In this document: one piece after another, positions 34,463 to 46,478 of the stretch
Layout of the letters: every line of letters begins with the position of its first letter
How positions within the stretch are numbered: position 1 is the first letter of the stretch
Origin: Ctena decussata
Lineage: Eukaryota; Mollusca; Bivalvia; Lucinida; Lucinidae
Length of the DNA stretch: 64,000 nt
NCBI GenBank assembly: GCA_963989385.1
Contig: OZ022502.1
Coordinates: forward strand, 1,543,501-1,607,500
Reading direction: 5' to 3'
The notes under the pieces: generated by a model
What the model saw: the letters and a program-made list of their open reading frames with translations, nothing else
Told to the model about the DNA's origin: nothing
The model's database searches: none
Translations under genes and position numbers: made by a program

Positions 34463-34829
34463 CTTTAGACAAAGTTGCAATCATTCTGAGAATTATTATT
34501 ATTATGGTATAATAATATTATTTCATTTCTGTTTGTAAATAATTGTTCTTAAGTCTTTGAGTCACAACACACAATGTTAATTTCAATTATTTTCTTATAT
34601 TTCATCATGGAAGCCTTTTGACTGTCGGACATAGAGCCGGCGAGTAATTGCGAAAATGCGAATTATATATTTCAACATCAGTTGCTGAATACTTTTCATC
34701 GGGTCGGATGATCAGGTTAACCTTTAAAACAAGTTTATTACAGTTAAAACACAGTCCGATGTCGGTATGACAACAGCTGTATATTGAACATTTGACATTA
34801 AGTAATTCAGATTGTCACCCAAAAACTAT

Positions 34830-34920
34830 CGGCGGCAGTAGCGCAGTGGTAATGTGCGCGACCTTGCAAACCGACGAACCGGGTTCAAGACCACACACGT
34901 GAATTTTTTTTTTTTATTTT
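34830..34920 (+). repeat. tRNA-derived SINE head
   Basis: The A-box-like TAGCGCAGTGG (34839-34849) and B-box-like GGGTTCAAGACC (34881-34892) are properly spaced, with 'gaccttgcaaaccgac' between them. A T-rich tail follows. The acceptor stem does not close, so it is not a functional tRNA. Confidence 0.6.
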
Positions 34921-35939
34921 TTTTTTTAACAAAAAGTCATTTGTCGCATAAAACATTTGCCAATTAATAGTTTATTTTGTTAACTGAGATAAACTTATTT
35001 CTAACAAATCTTTGACCTTGACAGACAAGCTGAATCAGGAAAATATTTGATTGTGACCTGCTTGTGTCAGACTTTTTTCCCAGCAAAGTTTTTTGTCAAT
35101 ATTTTGTTTTAGGCCTAATTCCGTCTCATTCCAATCATTTTAAATTTATCAATTTGTAATATGTGTTACCAATATAAAATATAAATAAACCATTGATTTG
35201 AATTAGCAATAGAAACTAATCTTTGATTTTGACTGACAAATTACTGAAAGAAATCTAGACTAATAACTCCTTTTAGAAAAATGTTGAAACCTATTAATAA
35301 ATAGCATTACATAATGTAAATGTATTATCGAACAAAATTAAATTTATTGTAGCATACTTAACTGATATAAAATGAGTCAAAAAATCTTTGCCCTTGTCCA
35401 ACAACTGAAATAAATCTTTGACCTTGACCGACAAGTTAAAGACAGTTAGTCTGATAAATCATGCCTAACTTTCTTTTAATAACTTGTCGGTCAAAGTCAG
35501 TTGTTCTACTTGTCTAATAAATATTGTCTGATGTAACAATTGTTGGGTTGCACTTATTAGTTGTTGTTGTTTATTTATTAATTTTTTAAATTCTCAAGAT
35601 TTCGTACATAAGCAGAACAAATTAAAAAAAATAAAAATGGTAATTAAACCAATTTTTCAGTGCTAACTCATACTGTCACTCTGACTGAATACGTTTTTCC
35701 ATACATATGTATAAGCGATACACCCTGTGCACATCGAACTGGAATATGCCCAAAATAAAATTGCCCCCGTTAGCGGTAAAGCTGGGTGCCAGTTCTCAGA
35801 TGTTTTAACAACTAAAAGATGGCCATAAGATGCTTTTATACCATTTTATAAGTAATTTAATATCCTCCATATGAATTGCTGACACAGTGTTGTATGAAAA
35901 CATTGTAAGAAAGACCATAGCATCTGTAATGGAGTATAT

Positions 35940-36026
35940 GATCGCCGTCGTGCGGATAAGGATTCTTATCCGCACGACCGTCTTGCCGATAAGGATTCTT
36001 ATCCGCACGACGGTCGTGCCGATATC
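35940..36026. repeat. Second palindromic GCACGAC array
   Basis: Same unit as 34330-34462 ('gataaggattcttatccgca', 'cgaccgtcttgcc'), about three units. It generates an artefactual repetitive frame on the minus strand. Confidence 0.85.
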
Positions 36027-38828
36027 CTCAGCCTTTTTAATAAGTAGGTCCATTTGATGTTCCATAGAATCTATCAAAAACAGTATTGAGAAAACCCCAT
36101 CCTTTACTTTGTAACAAAGTTTGTTATCATACCATCATTTTTTTATGCATAAGATTCTTTCTCACATGCTTTATAATGTATAAAAGCTTAAGATAAAGGC
36201 CGAAAAATAAACTTTCGTTACTGTCGCCAGAGGTACAATTTGAAGTTCTGTGCCGTATAGTTTTCCTTAAAAAGTATTTAATCCAACTTGTGTGGTAATG
36301 ATTTTAAGGAAAATTTTATCAAGCATTTCTCGTGAAAATAATAAGATATTCCTTAGCCCCAACTATGAGAAATGGCACCGTTTATATGTGTCGCCGGGTT
36401 TCGTGGTTTTCTGAAAACTTTCGTTATCGATTTTTGTGCCACTTATATCTTTGAAGAGAAACTTGTTTTCAGAATCGTTCAGTAACTAAATTATCCTTCA
36501 GTCTAAGATACATTAACATATATTAACGAGCTGCAGTCCTGCCTTTGAAATTTACGCCAATCTACGACGGAACCGGATGCCCCTATTTAAAAAAGTAAAT
36601 AATGAAACTTTCGTTACTATCTATTATATACAACTCATACACATTTAAGTAAAGATGTTAGTATAGAAAATAAGCAGCCCCTCTGTATTGTCATTTATTA
36701 ATATTCCATGATTTTTTTCAATAATAATGAGTTGTTATGAGCTGTAAACAATGTGTTTTTAAACTTTCGTTACAATATTTGGAAATATTATTTTCTATGC
36801 TCCTAGTTCCGTTAATAATGCGTTGCTATACCTCTATTTCTTCATGGAATAGTAATAACATATCATAGGCTTTGTAAGACCCAGAAAATTATTACGTTTT
36901 GTGTAGTATTTCAGGTTTCTTGCCGCATTTCAGTTTGCCATATTATCATTTTAAAAACGTTGCCAAGAAATCATCAGAAGCTCACTCAAACGATTTGCTA
37001 AGTATACTTTGAAATTCAAAGTGTTGTTATATAACCGTTAACAAGCCCCCATTTAATGTATAGACTCAGGTTTCGTTTATAAACTTTCGTTATTCGTCGG
37101 TAACGAAGGTTTAAAAATAAACCTCCTGTGAACCAAAGATAATATCAGCAATATCTCTTATCATATTGATGATCTGATGTATTATGTATAGCCTGAATGG
37201 AGCTTGTTATACAGATTATAATAGCTTCAAAATAAACCTCGCCGAAGTTAGACTTCTGAAGTATGAGTTTTAACTTTCCGCAACATGTGTATTAGCATTC
37301 TGTTTCATTTTACAAGAATGTATACTTTCACTAAAAACAATGTATTTGCTTCAAAACCTCCGTGAAAGAGTATTCATCAACCAAAATACTAAAAATAAGC
37401 TACTGTGTAGGGATTGTAGATATTAAAGTTATGGTAACGAATGTTTCAAAATGGTAACGAAGATTTTATTGCTTAAATGGCCAATTACCCAGTCAAAATG
37501 GGAAAAACTTCGTAATTTCGAATGTTGATATAAATGGTTGTTCTTTTTAAAGTTAAATACAGGGAAAGAAACGAAGTATTTCAATTTTATTTTGATTCCT
37601 TAAACTTTCGTTACTATGCCAACTTGTTTCCATTTTAATTACTAATTTGATACATTGCCTTTTCTGGCAAAAAAAAATTGTGCCGGGTCACTGCAAGATG
37701 CTTTATCGAACTATTTTTAGATATTACATAGACTGAGTACGTCGTCTCTTCTTGTATTGTTGAATTACAAGTAACTATGCTGATACAGAAGGCATCTGTT
37801 ACGTGAAACACTTATAAGGTGAAGGTTTGTAGGAGGCATAGAAGGCCTGAAAGTAAAGGATATATCAAAGACTCTTTTAAACAAGAACACAATGGTGCTA
37901 CTTGAAATTAGATATACAAACGGATGTTTACATCACTGCTTGTAAACATATAAAGATGTTTTTTTCTTTTGCGATAACGAAGGTTATTTTGAAACTTAAA
38001 GCTTCCGACTGCAATAATTCAGCCACCAGTATCTCAAAAAACGGCTGGAGTGGTGCATTCAAAACTCTGGATTTATCACGAGGAAGTGCGGTACGCCAGT
38101 TTAGATCATGAATAATAAAAATTATCGAAACTTCATTTTTCACTTTTTATTTTGCCCAAATGGACCTACTTATTGAAAAACAGTGTATAAGGCCGCTGGC
38201 GGAATAGAGGAGACTTTTTCTTGACACAGTTTGCAGATTCGTACACCACTATACTTGCATAACAAAACAAGAGCCAGATAAAGCAACATTGTTTTGAACA
38301 AAAACAATCTATTTTATCAAGATGTGCAAAACATCAAGGTCGACTATCATTAAGAAAATAAGATTTAAAGGACTTCAAAACAGCTGATGTTACAAATTAC
38401 TGACAACGTCTGTAAGCGTCACAGAACTGAATAGAATGAGTCAGCGAGCGGGACTCAGCTCAGAAAATGGAAATTTTAAAATAGTCATGACATTTTTCAC
38501 TAAAATAAATGTATGTACCTGAAAGTGGAATGATTTTCTCAACATCTGTTATTAAAATAAGCTATGGACTTGGCCATTCTGCTCCTCGATCATGAAATAA
38601 AACTGCTGTATCGGAGAGGCTGCAGTGAAGACGGTCGGGAAAAATCGTCTGCTACGACGGAAATCTACAAGGCACGTGCGAGCGTGCACTGAAATTGATT
38701 GACACGATAGATTGTTAAAACAGTCATGTAATTATTTTCGTTTTAATTGACATGATGCATTCAGTAGAGGCCCAAAAACTCCAGGTGTACGAATCTGCAA
38801 CCTGTACGAATCTGCAACCTATCACTCT

Positions 38829-39242
38829 AAGCCTATATTGCTTTTTGAGATTTTATTGCTCGTTTTCTTTGAGTGATGATTAATTCTTGTTTAAAAGGGC
38901 TACTGCACCACTTTTCAACATTAGTTTCAGTGATTGGTATTTTTTTAAAACTAGAAAAAATTCAAAGAGTACTGACAACCTCATGGATAAATTCCAAAGG
39001 GTAAAATAGTTATGAGAAATTTCAATTCTTGCTCAGCTATAATAAGATGAAAATAGCAAGGGATTTTATGAGGTCCTTTGAGTAATATATTTTATTAAAC
39101 TTAAAAAAATCTACAGATTGTTGTTATGATTCTTTCAAAATTTCTCTTCCTGAAATTAAGAGTGACAGGTTACATCATCTTATGAAAAGAAAATCAAACA
39201 TTTTGCATCAGAAAAATGTGTTAATTACTGCACTCGAAACTA
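38829..39242. other. AT-rich spacer
   Basis: No feature recognised. Confidence 0.35.
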
Positions 39243-39545
39243 GTCTAGTCTAGTCTATCCCATACCCTTGTGAGGTCGTTGGGGCACCACAGATGACTCT
39301 ACAACAACCCCTTTCCATCTAGTCCTGTCATCAGCTGCCCTAGTTGAGCTAGCAAAATCCACCCCTGTCCGTTCCTTAATATTGTCTTCCCGCCTCTTTT
39401 TCTGTCTCTCTCTATTTTTCTTTCCTTTGACTGTGCCATGTAGAATTGTCTTTGCTAAGCCAGAAGACCTTGAGACGTGGCCAAACCACATCAGTTTCCG
39501 TTTCTTGACCAAGGTCAGGGTCAGCAAAACTACATTATGCAAATA
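39243..39545 (-). pseudogene. 3' fragment of the RTE-like LINE
   Basis: It translates to LVKKRKLMWFGHVSRSSGLA, then KTILHGTVKG...RAADDRTRWKGVVVESSVVP. This is the C-terminal tail of the LINE family seen at 61.7 kb, ending in a short TAGAC-type tandem tail at 39240-39255. Severe 5' truncation is normal for LINE insertions. Confidence 0.8.
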
Positions 39546-40077
39546 ATGCCCTGGAAAAGAAAAAGTGGATAGGGATCCAAAATCTCATTTGCATAATCTT
39601 TAATTGTCAGTAATTATAGTTTGGATCAGATTTTTTTTTCGAAGGACTTTTCAGCTCTCTGTTTCTCTGAAGATCATTCCACGTATCATTTTACATCTCA
39701 GTTCCTTAACTTCTCAGATTTTACTTGTTTGGCTTTCTGGCGTTCTTCAGAAGAACGTAGTAGGCATGGTCATCTGGTAATGGTCACGCCTTCCTACGTC
39801 TGTTCCTGGAAGTAAAAGATAGGCAATGGCCAAGAATTAATACAATCAATTCCCGCCCTCAAAACCAAAAGGAAAAGAAGGACACACACACGAAGTGACC
39901 AAAGTTCATGAACGACACGCACGGTAAACCAAATGAATAGCTCTTTCCCAAACAGGTGGTCATTCAGCTGCGCTAATTGTAAACAGCAGCAACATCTATT
40001 TTACCTGTTTTTTAGTTTTAAAGTACAAAACAAAATAAAACAAAAGCAGAATGGACAGCTATTCAGGTGACCATCCC
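39546..40077. other. Spacer
   Basis: No gene recognised. Confidence 0.3.
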
Positions 40078-40168
40078 AGCGGGCACATGACGTCGTATTG
40101 ACGTCGATGCGACGTCATAACGTCGCATCGACGTCAGTACGACGTCGTTTCAACGTCATGTGCCTGCT
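40078..40168. mobile_element. GACGTC-rich palindromic MITE, 'CCAGCGGGCACATGACGTCG' type
   Basis: The 91-bp foldback has ends CCAGCGGGCACATGACGTC and GACGTCGTTTCAACGTCATG followed by TGCCTGCTGG. The interior is built from 'acgtcg(c/a)atcgacgtc' steps. Diverged relatives are at 43114-43203 and 47766-47820. Confidence 0.85.
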
Positions 40169-40792
40169 GGGCATATTGCTAGAGACCATAGACAAGAGGA
40201 CACAACAACGTGTAACATAGAAAAAACACAACACAAGGGCGCCTTGGAATGGTCAGTAATCGATTACTGAAGGGAGGGGTGGAGGCTGGGGGGTGCTAAA
40301 TCTGGTCTTACAGGATCCAGCTTTTGCAGTGGTTCGAAAATTTAGTAAGCTGTTTAGTCCGCTTGAAGATTTCGGTATGTCAGTGATGTTGTTTGACATC
40401 CCAGGATCTCCTGGTGTCGCAATACAATGTTTAGTTGAGTCCTCATATCTGATCCATCATAGGTCTTGTGCGTGATTTGTTTCCTGTGATGATCCATTGA
40501 TGGGTATGGAAACCTTCATGCAGACCAAAACAGCTTACTAAATGTTTCGAACCACCTAAGAAGCAGAAGGCAAGATTTGGATCCAGCAATACTAGTTTAA
40601 GACCCCCTCTCCCCCCCCTCCCCCCGCCAACCACTCCCCATCTCCCAGTAATCTTTTGATGGCTGTTCCAAGGCGGTACTTCTGTTATGGTTCCTTAATG
40701 TTATATGTTGCTATATCCGTTTGACTATGGAATCTGGCAGTCTGGGCACCTGAAGATCTGTCCATTCTGCTTTTTGTTATGCATAAAACTAG

Positions 40793-41098
40793 ATGAGGAG
40801 GTTCGCAGGAAGATCCAACCAGCCATTGGAGAATATGATGAACTCCTGACGCTGGTCAAGAAACGGAAACTAAGGTGGTTTGGCCACGTCTCGAGGTCTT
40901 CTGGTTAAGCAAAGACAATTCTTTAGGGCACAGTAAAAGGAAAAGAAGAGGTAGACAGAAGAAGAGGTGGGGAGTGGACAGGAATGGATTTTGCCAGCTT
41001 AACTAGGGCAGCTGAAGACAGGACAAGGTGGAAAGAGATTGGTTCGAAGTCATCTGTGGTGTCCCAACGACCTAGTAAGGTTATGGGATAGAATAGAA
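40793..41098 (+). pseudogene. 3' fragment of the RTE-like LINE
   Basis: It reads DEEVRRKIQPAIGEYDELLT, then LVKKRKLRWFGHVSRSSG and, after a stop, the remaining tail. It ends with the repeated tail 'gggatagaatagaatag'. Confidence 0.8.
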
Positions 41099-41448
41099 TA
41101 GAAAACTAGATGTTGCTGCTGTTATTAATTATGGTATTGAATAACCACCTGATTGGGAAATAGCTGCTCATTCGCTTTACCGTGCGTGTCTTTCGTGAAC
41201 TTTTGTCAATTTTTGTGTGTGTGCTTCTTTTCCTTATCGTTTTGAGAGCTGAGAAAACATACAAACTCCATACAATGCAAGTTTGCAAGCTTAAAGTATG
41301 GTCACGTGTTAATGGTTTACCATAGGGCTTTTCAGTAAATGCATGGATAATGTAAATATTGAGAAATATATACCGGTATCTTTTTTTCCAGTTGTTGAAG
41401 CATAATTCAGTAATAAGACTTGTATTCAATGACGCCAAGCGCGAAACA
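41099..41448. other. Spacer between LINE fragments
   Basis: A 120-codon minus frame (41106-41468) shows no recognisable domain. Confidence 0.3.
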
Positions 41449-42996
41449 CGAAACAACCGATCCTTCATGAGGAAGTTAAGATTGCAGTAGCAGCACTAAT
41501 GAAAGAGGAAGTCTGCCGGAGTTGATAATATACCAGCAGAACTTGTTCAAGCTGGTGGGGAGACCATGATTGATGTTTTAACAGATATCTGTAACAGGAT
41601 CTGGAGAACAGGAGAATGGCCTACCCCATGGACCCAGTCGCTGATTTTTACAACTACTGAAAAGGGCAACCTATCGCTCTGCCAGAACTACAGAACCATC
41701 AGCCTCATCAATCATTCAAGCAAAGTCATGCTGACAGTCATATTGAACAGGCTTAAACCACCAGCCGAAGAGACAATTGCTGAGGAACAGGCTGGGTTCC
41801 GAGAAGGAGGGAGCACCACAGAACAGATCTTCAACCTTAGAATCATGTGTGAAAAGTATCTCCAACATCAGCAGCATTTGTACCATGTCTTCATTGAATT
41901 CAAAAAAGCCTTTGACGGGGTATGGCATGCAGCCTTATGGGCCATCATGCGAAAGTACAATATCAGTGCAAATAAAGTTCGCAACATCGAGCAGCTATAC
42001 GACAAGGCTACAAGTGTAGTTCTGATGAATGGCAGAACAGGAGAATGGTTCAGAACAACATTTAGAGTAAGACAAAGATGTCTTCTGCCACCCACCCTCT
42101 TCAATATTTTTCTCGAACTCGTCATGTCTGAAGCTCTGGAAGAACACGACGAAAAGGTTAGCATGGGCAGCAGAAACATAACCAATCTGCGGTTTGCCGG
42201 TGACATAGACGTTCTAGCTGAGGAAGAGCAGGACCTACAAGCCCTAGTTGAAAGTCTCGACCAAACCTGCACAAAGTATAAGATGGAGATCAGAGCTGAG
42301 AAGACAAAAGTGATGACAAACAGCACAGATGGCATCCAGAGGGAGATCAAGGTAAAAGGGCAGAAGCTGGGTACCGTAACAAGCTCCAAATACCATGGAA
42401 CAGTTGTCTCAGATAATGGCTCAAAACAGGAGGTTCTCTCAAGGATTGCACAAGCCACTTCAGATCCTACTAAGCTGAACCCAATTTGGAGAAATAACAA
42501 CATATCTCTTGGATCAAAGGTATAACTTATGTGCTCTCTTGTCATTTCCATATTTCTGTTTGCCTATGGATCGTGGACCTTGACAGCAGATTTAGAGAAA
42601 AGAACGCAGGCCTTTAAATTGAGAGGAGATGCTACCGAAGGTTACTGAACATTTGGTACAAGGACCATATAAACAATGAGGAGGTTCGCAGAAAGATCCA
42701 AGAAGCCATTGGAGAATATGATGAACTCCTGGCGCTGGTAAAAAAAACAAACAAAAAAAACACGGAGACTAAGGTGGTTTGGCCACATCTCAATGTCTTC
42801 TGGTTAAGCAAAGACGATTTTACAGGGCACAGTAAAAGGAAAAAGAAGAAAAGGTGGGAAGACAAGTGTGGACAGGAATTTTTGCCAGCTCAACTAGGGC
42901 AGCTGAAAACAGGACAAAGGGGAACAGGATTGTTCCGAAGTCATCTGTGGTGCCCCAACGACCTAGTAAGGTTACGGGATAGAATAGAATAGAAAA
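41449..42996 (+). pseudogene. 5'-truncated RTE-like LINE copy with dead reverse transcriptase
   Basis: It begins where the full element (61.7 kb) reads 'caaccgatcctt' and ends at 'gggatagaatagaatag'. The main frame (41566-42525, 319 codons) spans reverse-transcriptase motifs: ...QNYRTISLIN, EEQAGFREGGSTTEQIF, FIEFKKAFDGVWH. The catalytic box reads FAGDIDVL where the other copy has FADDIDAL, so a catalytic aspartate is lost. A stop at 42523 and frame changes (42526-42995) separate the C-terminal KKT...RWFGH-like tail. Confidence 0.85.
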
Positions 42997-43032
42997 CAAT
43001 TCAATTCAATTCAATTCAATTCAATTCAATTC
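42990..43032. repeat. (TTCAA)n microsatellite
   Basis: About eight AATTC-type pentamers directly after the LINE tail. Confidence 0.9.
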
Positions 43033-43808
43033 TTTATTCAGATTGCCAAATACATTTTAGCGCATCTACAACATATCATAGAAACAAGACAATGATCTAA
43101 TCACATTTACCTTCCCAGCAGGCACATGGCGCCGCAGTGACGTCCCACTGACGTCCCACTGACTCCAGTGCGAGGCCACCGAGACGCCCTGTGCCCGCTG
43201 GATTTAAGGGCTGGGATGTTCTGGCCATATACCCTGGTCGGGCAGGATAGATGAGAAAGAAAGGAAGTCAGGGCAGTGTCTAGAGCTGTGCTCCTGACAC
43301 TGCCCCCCCCCCCCCCCTCAAACAACGCTCATTCCGAACCACGCCAGACCAGGTTCCCAGGGGACAGGACCAGGAGGTCCCTAAATTTATTACCACAAAG
43401 AATTATAAGAATAAACAAATATGAAATACTGGTTGAGCTATAAGTTTTTATTTATAGTCCTTCCAAAATTTATGGCGTATAATTATATATAATGTGTTTA
43501 ACCATTTAGTGCCTAGCTTCCCGTATTTGGAAGTATGCAAACAGTGAAGACCCAGATCAGATGTTGCTGATTGCATGCATCATCTGATCAGTGTCCACAC
43601 TGTCGAAAAAGAATAACTGAACTATTTCACCTGATACCCATTAAATTAAAATGGACTCGTCAAATTAATAACTATGGAATATTCCATTTGACAAAAAGGT
43701 TAATAGAGCAGGGTATATCTGATTTTATAACCAGTACATTATTTCTTTGTAACAAGCTTACACTCTCGTTTTCAGTAAAATACAATATACATATAAACTA
43801 ACATTTAC
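43033..43808. other. Spacer with diverged GACGTC palindrome and C tract
   Basis: 43114-43203 is a diverged GACGTC MITE ('ccagcaggcacatggcgccg' ... 'cctgtgcccgctgg'). A poly-C run lies near 43303-43318. The segment 43525-43615 has a foldback 'gatcagatg...catctgatca'. No gene. Confidence 0.5.
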
Positions 43809-44095
43809 TTATGCACTCTTTCTTGTATTTAAAGCATCCTCGATAAGTTCAGTACTTTTACAATGTTGTTTAGTTTTGGGGTTGAGTATGTGCTGAATTG
43901 CAGCAATTCCTTTACCAAGATTTTGCTCATTCTCTGTTATGAACTTACTCTTATTACGTAATGAATCATACTTTGGGCAGTGCAACATAAAATGTTCTTC
44001 TGACTCTACCATATCAGGGCAAAAAGGGCAAAATCTCTTATCTCTTGGAACTTTAGGTCTACTATAACGCAACGTTTCTATGTTAAGGCTGTGAC
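43809..44095 (-). pseudogene. C-terminal fragment of a second LINE type (Jockey/CR1-like)
   Basis: The frame (43809-44072) reads RYSRPKVPRDKRFCPFCPDM, then ESEEHFMLHCPKYDSLRNK. The C-x2-C-x(n)-H-x4-C cluster is typical of the tail that follows the reverse transcriptase in Jockey/CR1/I-group LINEs. Nothing upstream of it is preserved. Confidence 0.7.
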
Positions 44096-44149
44096 AGAAA
44101 ACAATTTTGCTCGAATAACGGCGGTTTTGAATTAGACGCCAAACGACCT

Positions 44150-44320
44150 GGGGGCGAAACGATAATGGAGGAATGGTTTAGGGGCGGTTACTAGAAATAC
44201 CGGAATACGCCTAATTACCGGAATATACCGGAATATACCGGAATCTACCGGAATATACCGGAATACACTTTAATATTACCGAAATACACTCAAATATTAC
44301 CGAAATACACCTAAAATCAT
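44150..44320. repeat. Tandem 'TACCGGAATA' decamer repeats
   Basis: Roughly ten imperfect 9-11-bp units ('taccggaatatacc', later 'ttaccgaaatacac'). Confidence 0.8.
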
Positions 44321-44735
44321 CAAATTTCACATCCTATTGCCCATTTAGACGATACATTGTACTAAGTGGGGGGGGGGGGGGAATGTTTGATCTTATAATG
44401 AAAAAGAATATAATTGTCAGTGTGTGTGTGGGGGGGGGGGGTTGATAATCAGGCGCTGATAAACCTATACATTTTTTTTACTTATTTGTTTATTTCCTCA
44501 TTTGGTTAACCCAAAATTATAAATCAGTATCACTGCCATCCATGGAAAGATGATTAGGATCATCTGCCAAGCTGACACATGCTTTACTATTATTTTGTGT
44601 TGTAATAAGTGTCGATATTGCTGAGTGAATTCGATCAGATTGGCAAACAATAATGCCAACTAAGCTGAGCCATATATATAAATCATGCATAAGTAAATTA
44701 AGTTGAAACTTCTGCGTAAATTACAAATAAAGACC
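44321..44735. promoter_or_regulatory. Upstream region of the SGNH-like gene, with G tracts
   Basis: Two poly-G runs (about 44371-44383 and 44431-44442) are visible. 'catatatataaatcatgc' near 44671-44690 could act as a TATA-like element ~50-60 bp before the ATG at 44736. This is position-based inference only. Confidence 0.3.
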
Positions 44736-45807
44736 ATGTCTTCTACAACCAGAATCGCCTTATTCGGGGACAGCTATGTATCCAGACTTGGCAAATTCTG
44801 CGACTACGACTTAAAGGTAAAAACATATGTTAGTACTATCCTTCGTAAATATCTATATCCTGTTGTGACATGAAAGATTTATAGGGGAAATGACGATTAT
44901 TTTTAACTCTTTTAAGATGAAAGTGTGTTTATTGTTTGGTGTTGGTTGGTTGTTTTGGGTTTAACGGCCCTTTGAGACAGTATTTCAGTCTATATCAGAC
45001 CGTCTCCCAAAGAGAGGAAGAAAGTAAAAGAAACAGGGAAAAGAATTCCTCATTTGATATATTTTAAACTAAGCCCCTATGAAAGTAAATGGTAAAAATA
45101 CCATGTACAGCCGTGGAGTCCATTCACTATGCAACTTATTGTTATATTTCACCGCACAACGTCGAACCAGAAAAGGAAAAAGGAAAACTGTATTTTGAAG
45201 ATCGATTTGGCGTCATTCAGAAACACATGCCCCATACTTTCTGCTAGGTATTTTGAGCAATATAAGCTCATCCACCCACACTTTATCACCAAACGTTAGT
45301 TACATTGAATTTTGTTTAATGTTTTTTATTCTGTGTTTCCAGGTTCCTGGTGTGGTTAAGTTTTTCGGCCGAGGCGGGATGACCATCGACCGATACGATG
45401 AGACCCTGTTCCAAGAACTGCTGAGATTTCAACCAGACGTAGTTTTCATCAATCTAGGAGGCAATGATATCAGTAGCCAGTCAGTTCCGAAAGACATTGC
45501 GAGAAAAATAATAGCGCTTGTAGAGACCTTGAAAACTCGTGGAATAAAAACTGTTTATGTGGCGGAAGTATGTGAAAGGGGCCTATTTCGAAAAGATCCA
45601 AACCTCACCAAGAAGTCATTCAATGCACAGCGCAAAAAAATAAACAAGTTGATACAGCAGTGTGAATATGTAAAATTAGTAGAGTTGAAAATGAGATTTC
45701 CGAAGGACTATGATAATGATAAAGTTCATTTTAGTACACCTAGAGGACTTTCAAAGTATATGTTTTGTGTAAGAAGGCTGTTGTGTTCCCATAAATGTAT
45801 TTGTTAA
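44736..45807 (+). CDS. SGNH/GDSL-hydrolase-like protein, two exons
   Basis: Exon 1 (44736-44816) encodes MSSTTRIALFGDSYVSRLGK and ends at AAG-gtaaaa. Exon 2 starts at 45343 after tgtgtttccag, both in phase 0, and ends at 45807. The 181-residue product has the SGNH blocks: GDSY (nucleophile Ser, residue 13), FGRGGM (Gly), INLGGNDIS (Asn) and DKVHFS (Asp and His). The family covers esterases and lipases; the substrate is unknown. It is shorter than typical secreted family members and has no signal peptide. An AATAAA-like stretch at 45973-45985 is a plausible polyadenylation signal. Such small GDSY proteins can be host genes or parts of mobile elements, and I cannot tell which. Confidence 0.7.
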
Positions 45808-46127
45808 AAATTTGATGAACTATTAAACGAGATATGCTTTCCTGACAGTTGAATGTCAGAAATATGATATACATGTAATCATAAATTAACATAGTTTCAT
45901 AAATTAAGGGTAATTCATAAATATACTTATTCCTGTTGTGTATATATGATTTATTGAATAATTTAATGCTGTAAATAAATAAATGAGAGAAAAAAAATGT
46001 TTTCTTATTTTGTTTGTGTCCCAGTAATTTATGTAAAGGTTCTTAAAGAATGTTCAATTAACATAAATCAATCATTAGAGATTAACTTTCTTTGAAAAGT
46101 CAGTGTTCTACTTTTTTCTTTAATTAG
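45808..46127. other. 3' flank of the SGNH-like gene
   Basis: AT-rich, containing 'aataaataaatgaga' near 45974. No further gene. Confidence 0.4.
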
Positions 46128-46259
46128 GGCTGGTAATAAGTACGGCGAATTAAAGGAGTTCATTGTTACCATTCGCAGGTGATTAAGTCAGTAGTACACT
46201 TAATCACCTACTGATGGTGGCAATGCACTCCTTTAAGTCGCCGTCCCTATTATCAACGC
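46128..46259. mobile_element. 132-bp palindromic MITE with 7-bp target duplication
   Basis: Ends GGCTGGTAATAAGTACGGCG and CGCCGTCCCTATTATCAACG-C, with the central foldback 'aggtgattaagt...acttaatcacct'. TAATTAG flanks both sides (46121-46127 and 46260-46266). Confidence 0.8.
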
Positions 46260-46478
46260 TAATTAGTTTAACTGGTTAACTGGTATTAGAAACAATCACC
46301 AAAAAACATTCCTTTAACTGACCGCATCTTCAAAAGCTCCCGATTTGTGACATTAGTTGCTCTTCTTGCAACTACCTTTGAAGAGCCGAATTTGATTTTC
46401 ACACATTTTTTAACCATTTAAAGTTTTAACATATAAATACTTTAAGAATCTGAAAACGCATCACTTCTGAAATCAGTA

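Larger units (their letters stand above)
34154..38828. mobile_element. ~4.7-kb element bounded by nested inverted repeats
   Basis: The outer ends are TTAGAGTGAGTGGCTGCAG-ATTCGTACAG (34154-34183) and its inverse at 38797-38828. An inner inverted pair ACACTGTTTTTCAATAGGTA is at 34311-34332 and 38165-38188. Inside are two palindromic arrays, a tRNA-like SINE, and at least nine AAACTTTCGTTAC-like motifs in both orientations between 36.2 and 38.0 kb. A second copy of the inner end near 36035-36058 suggests nested insertions. No transposase is recognised. Confidence 0.6.
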
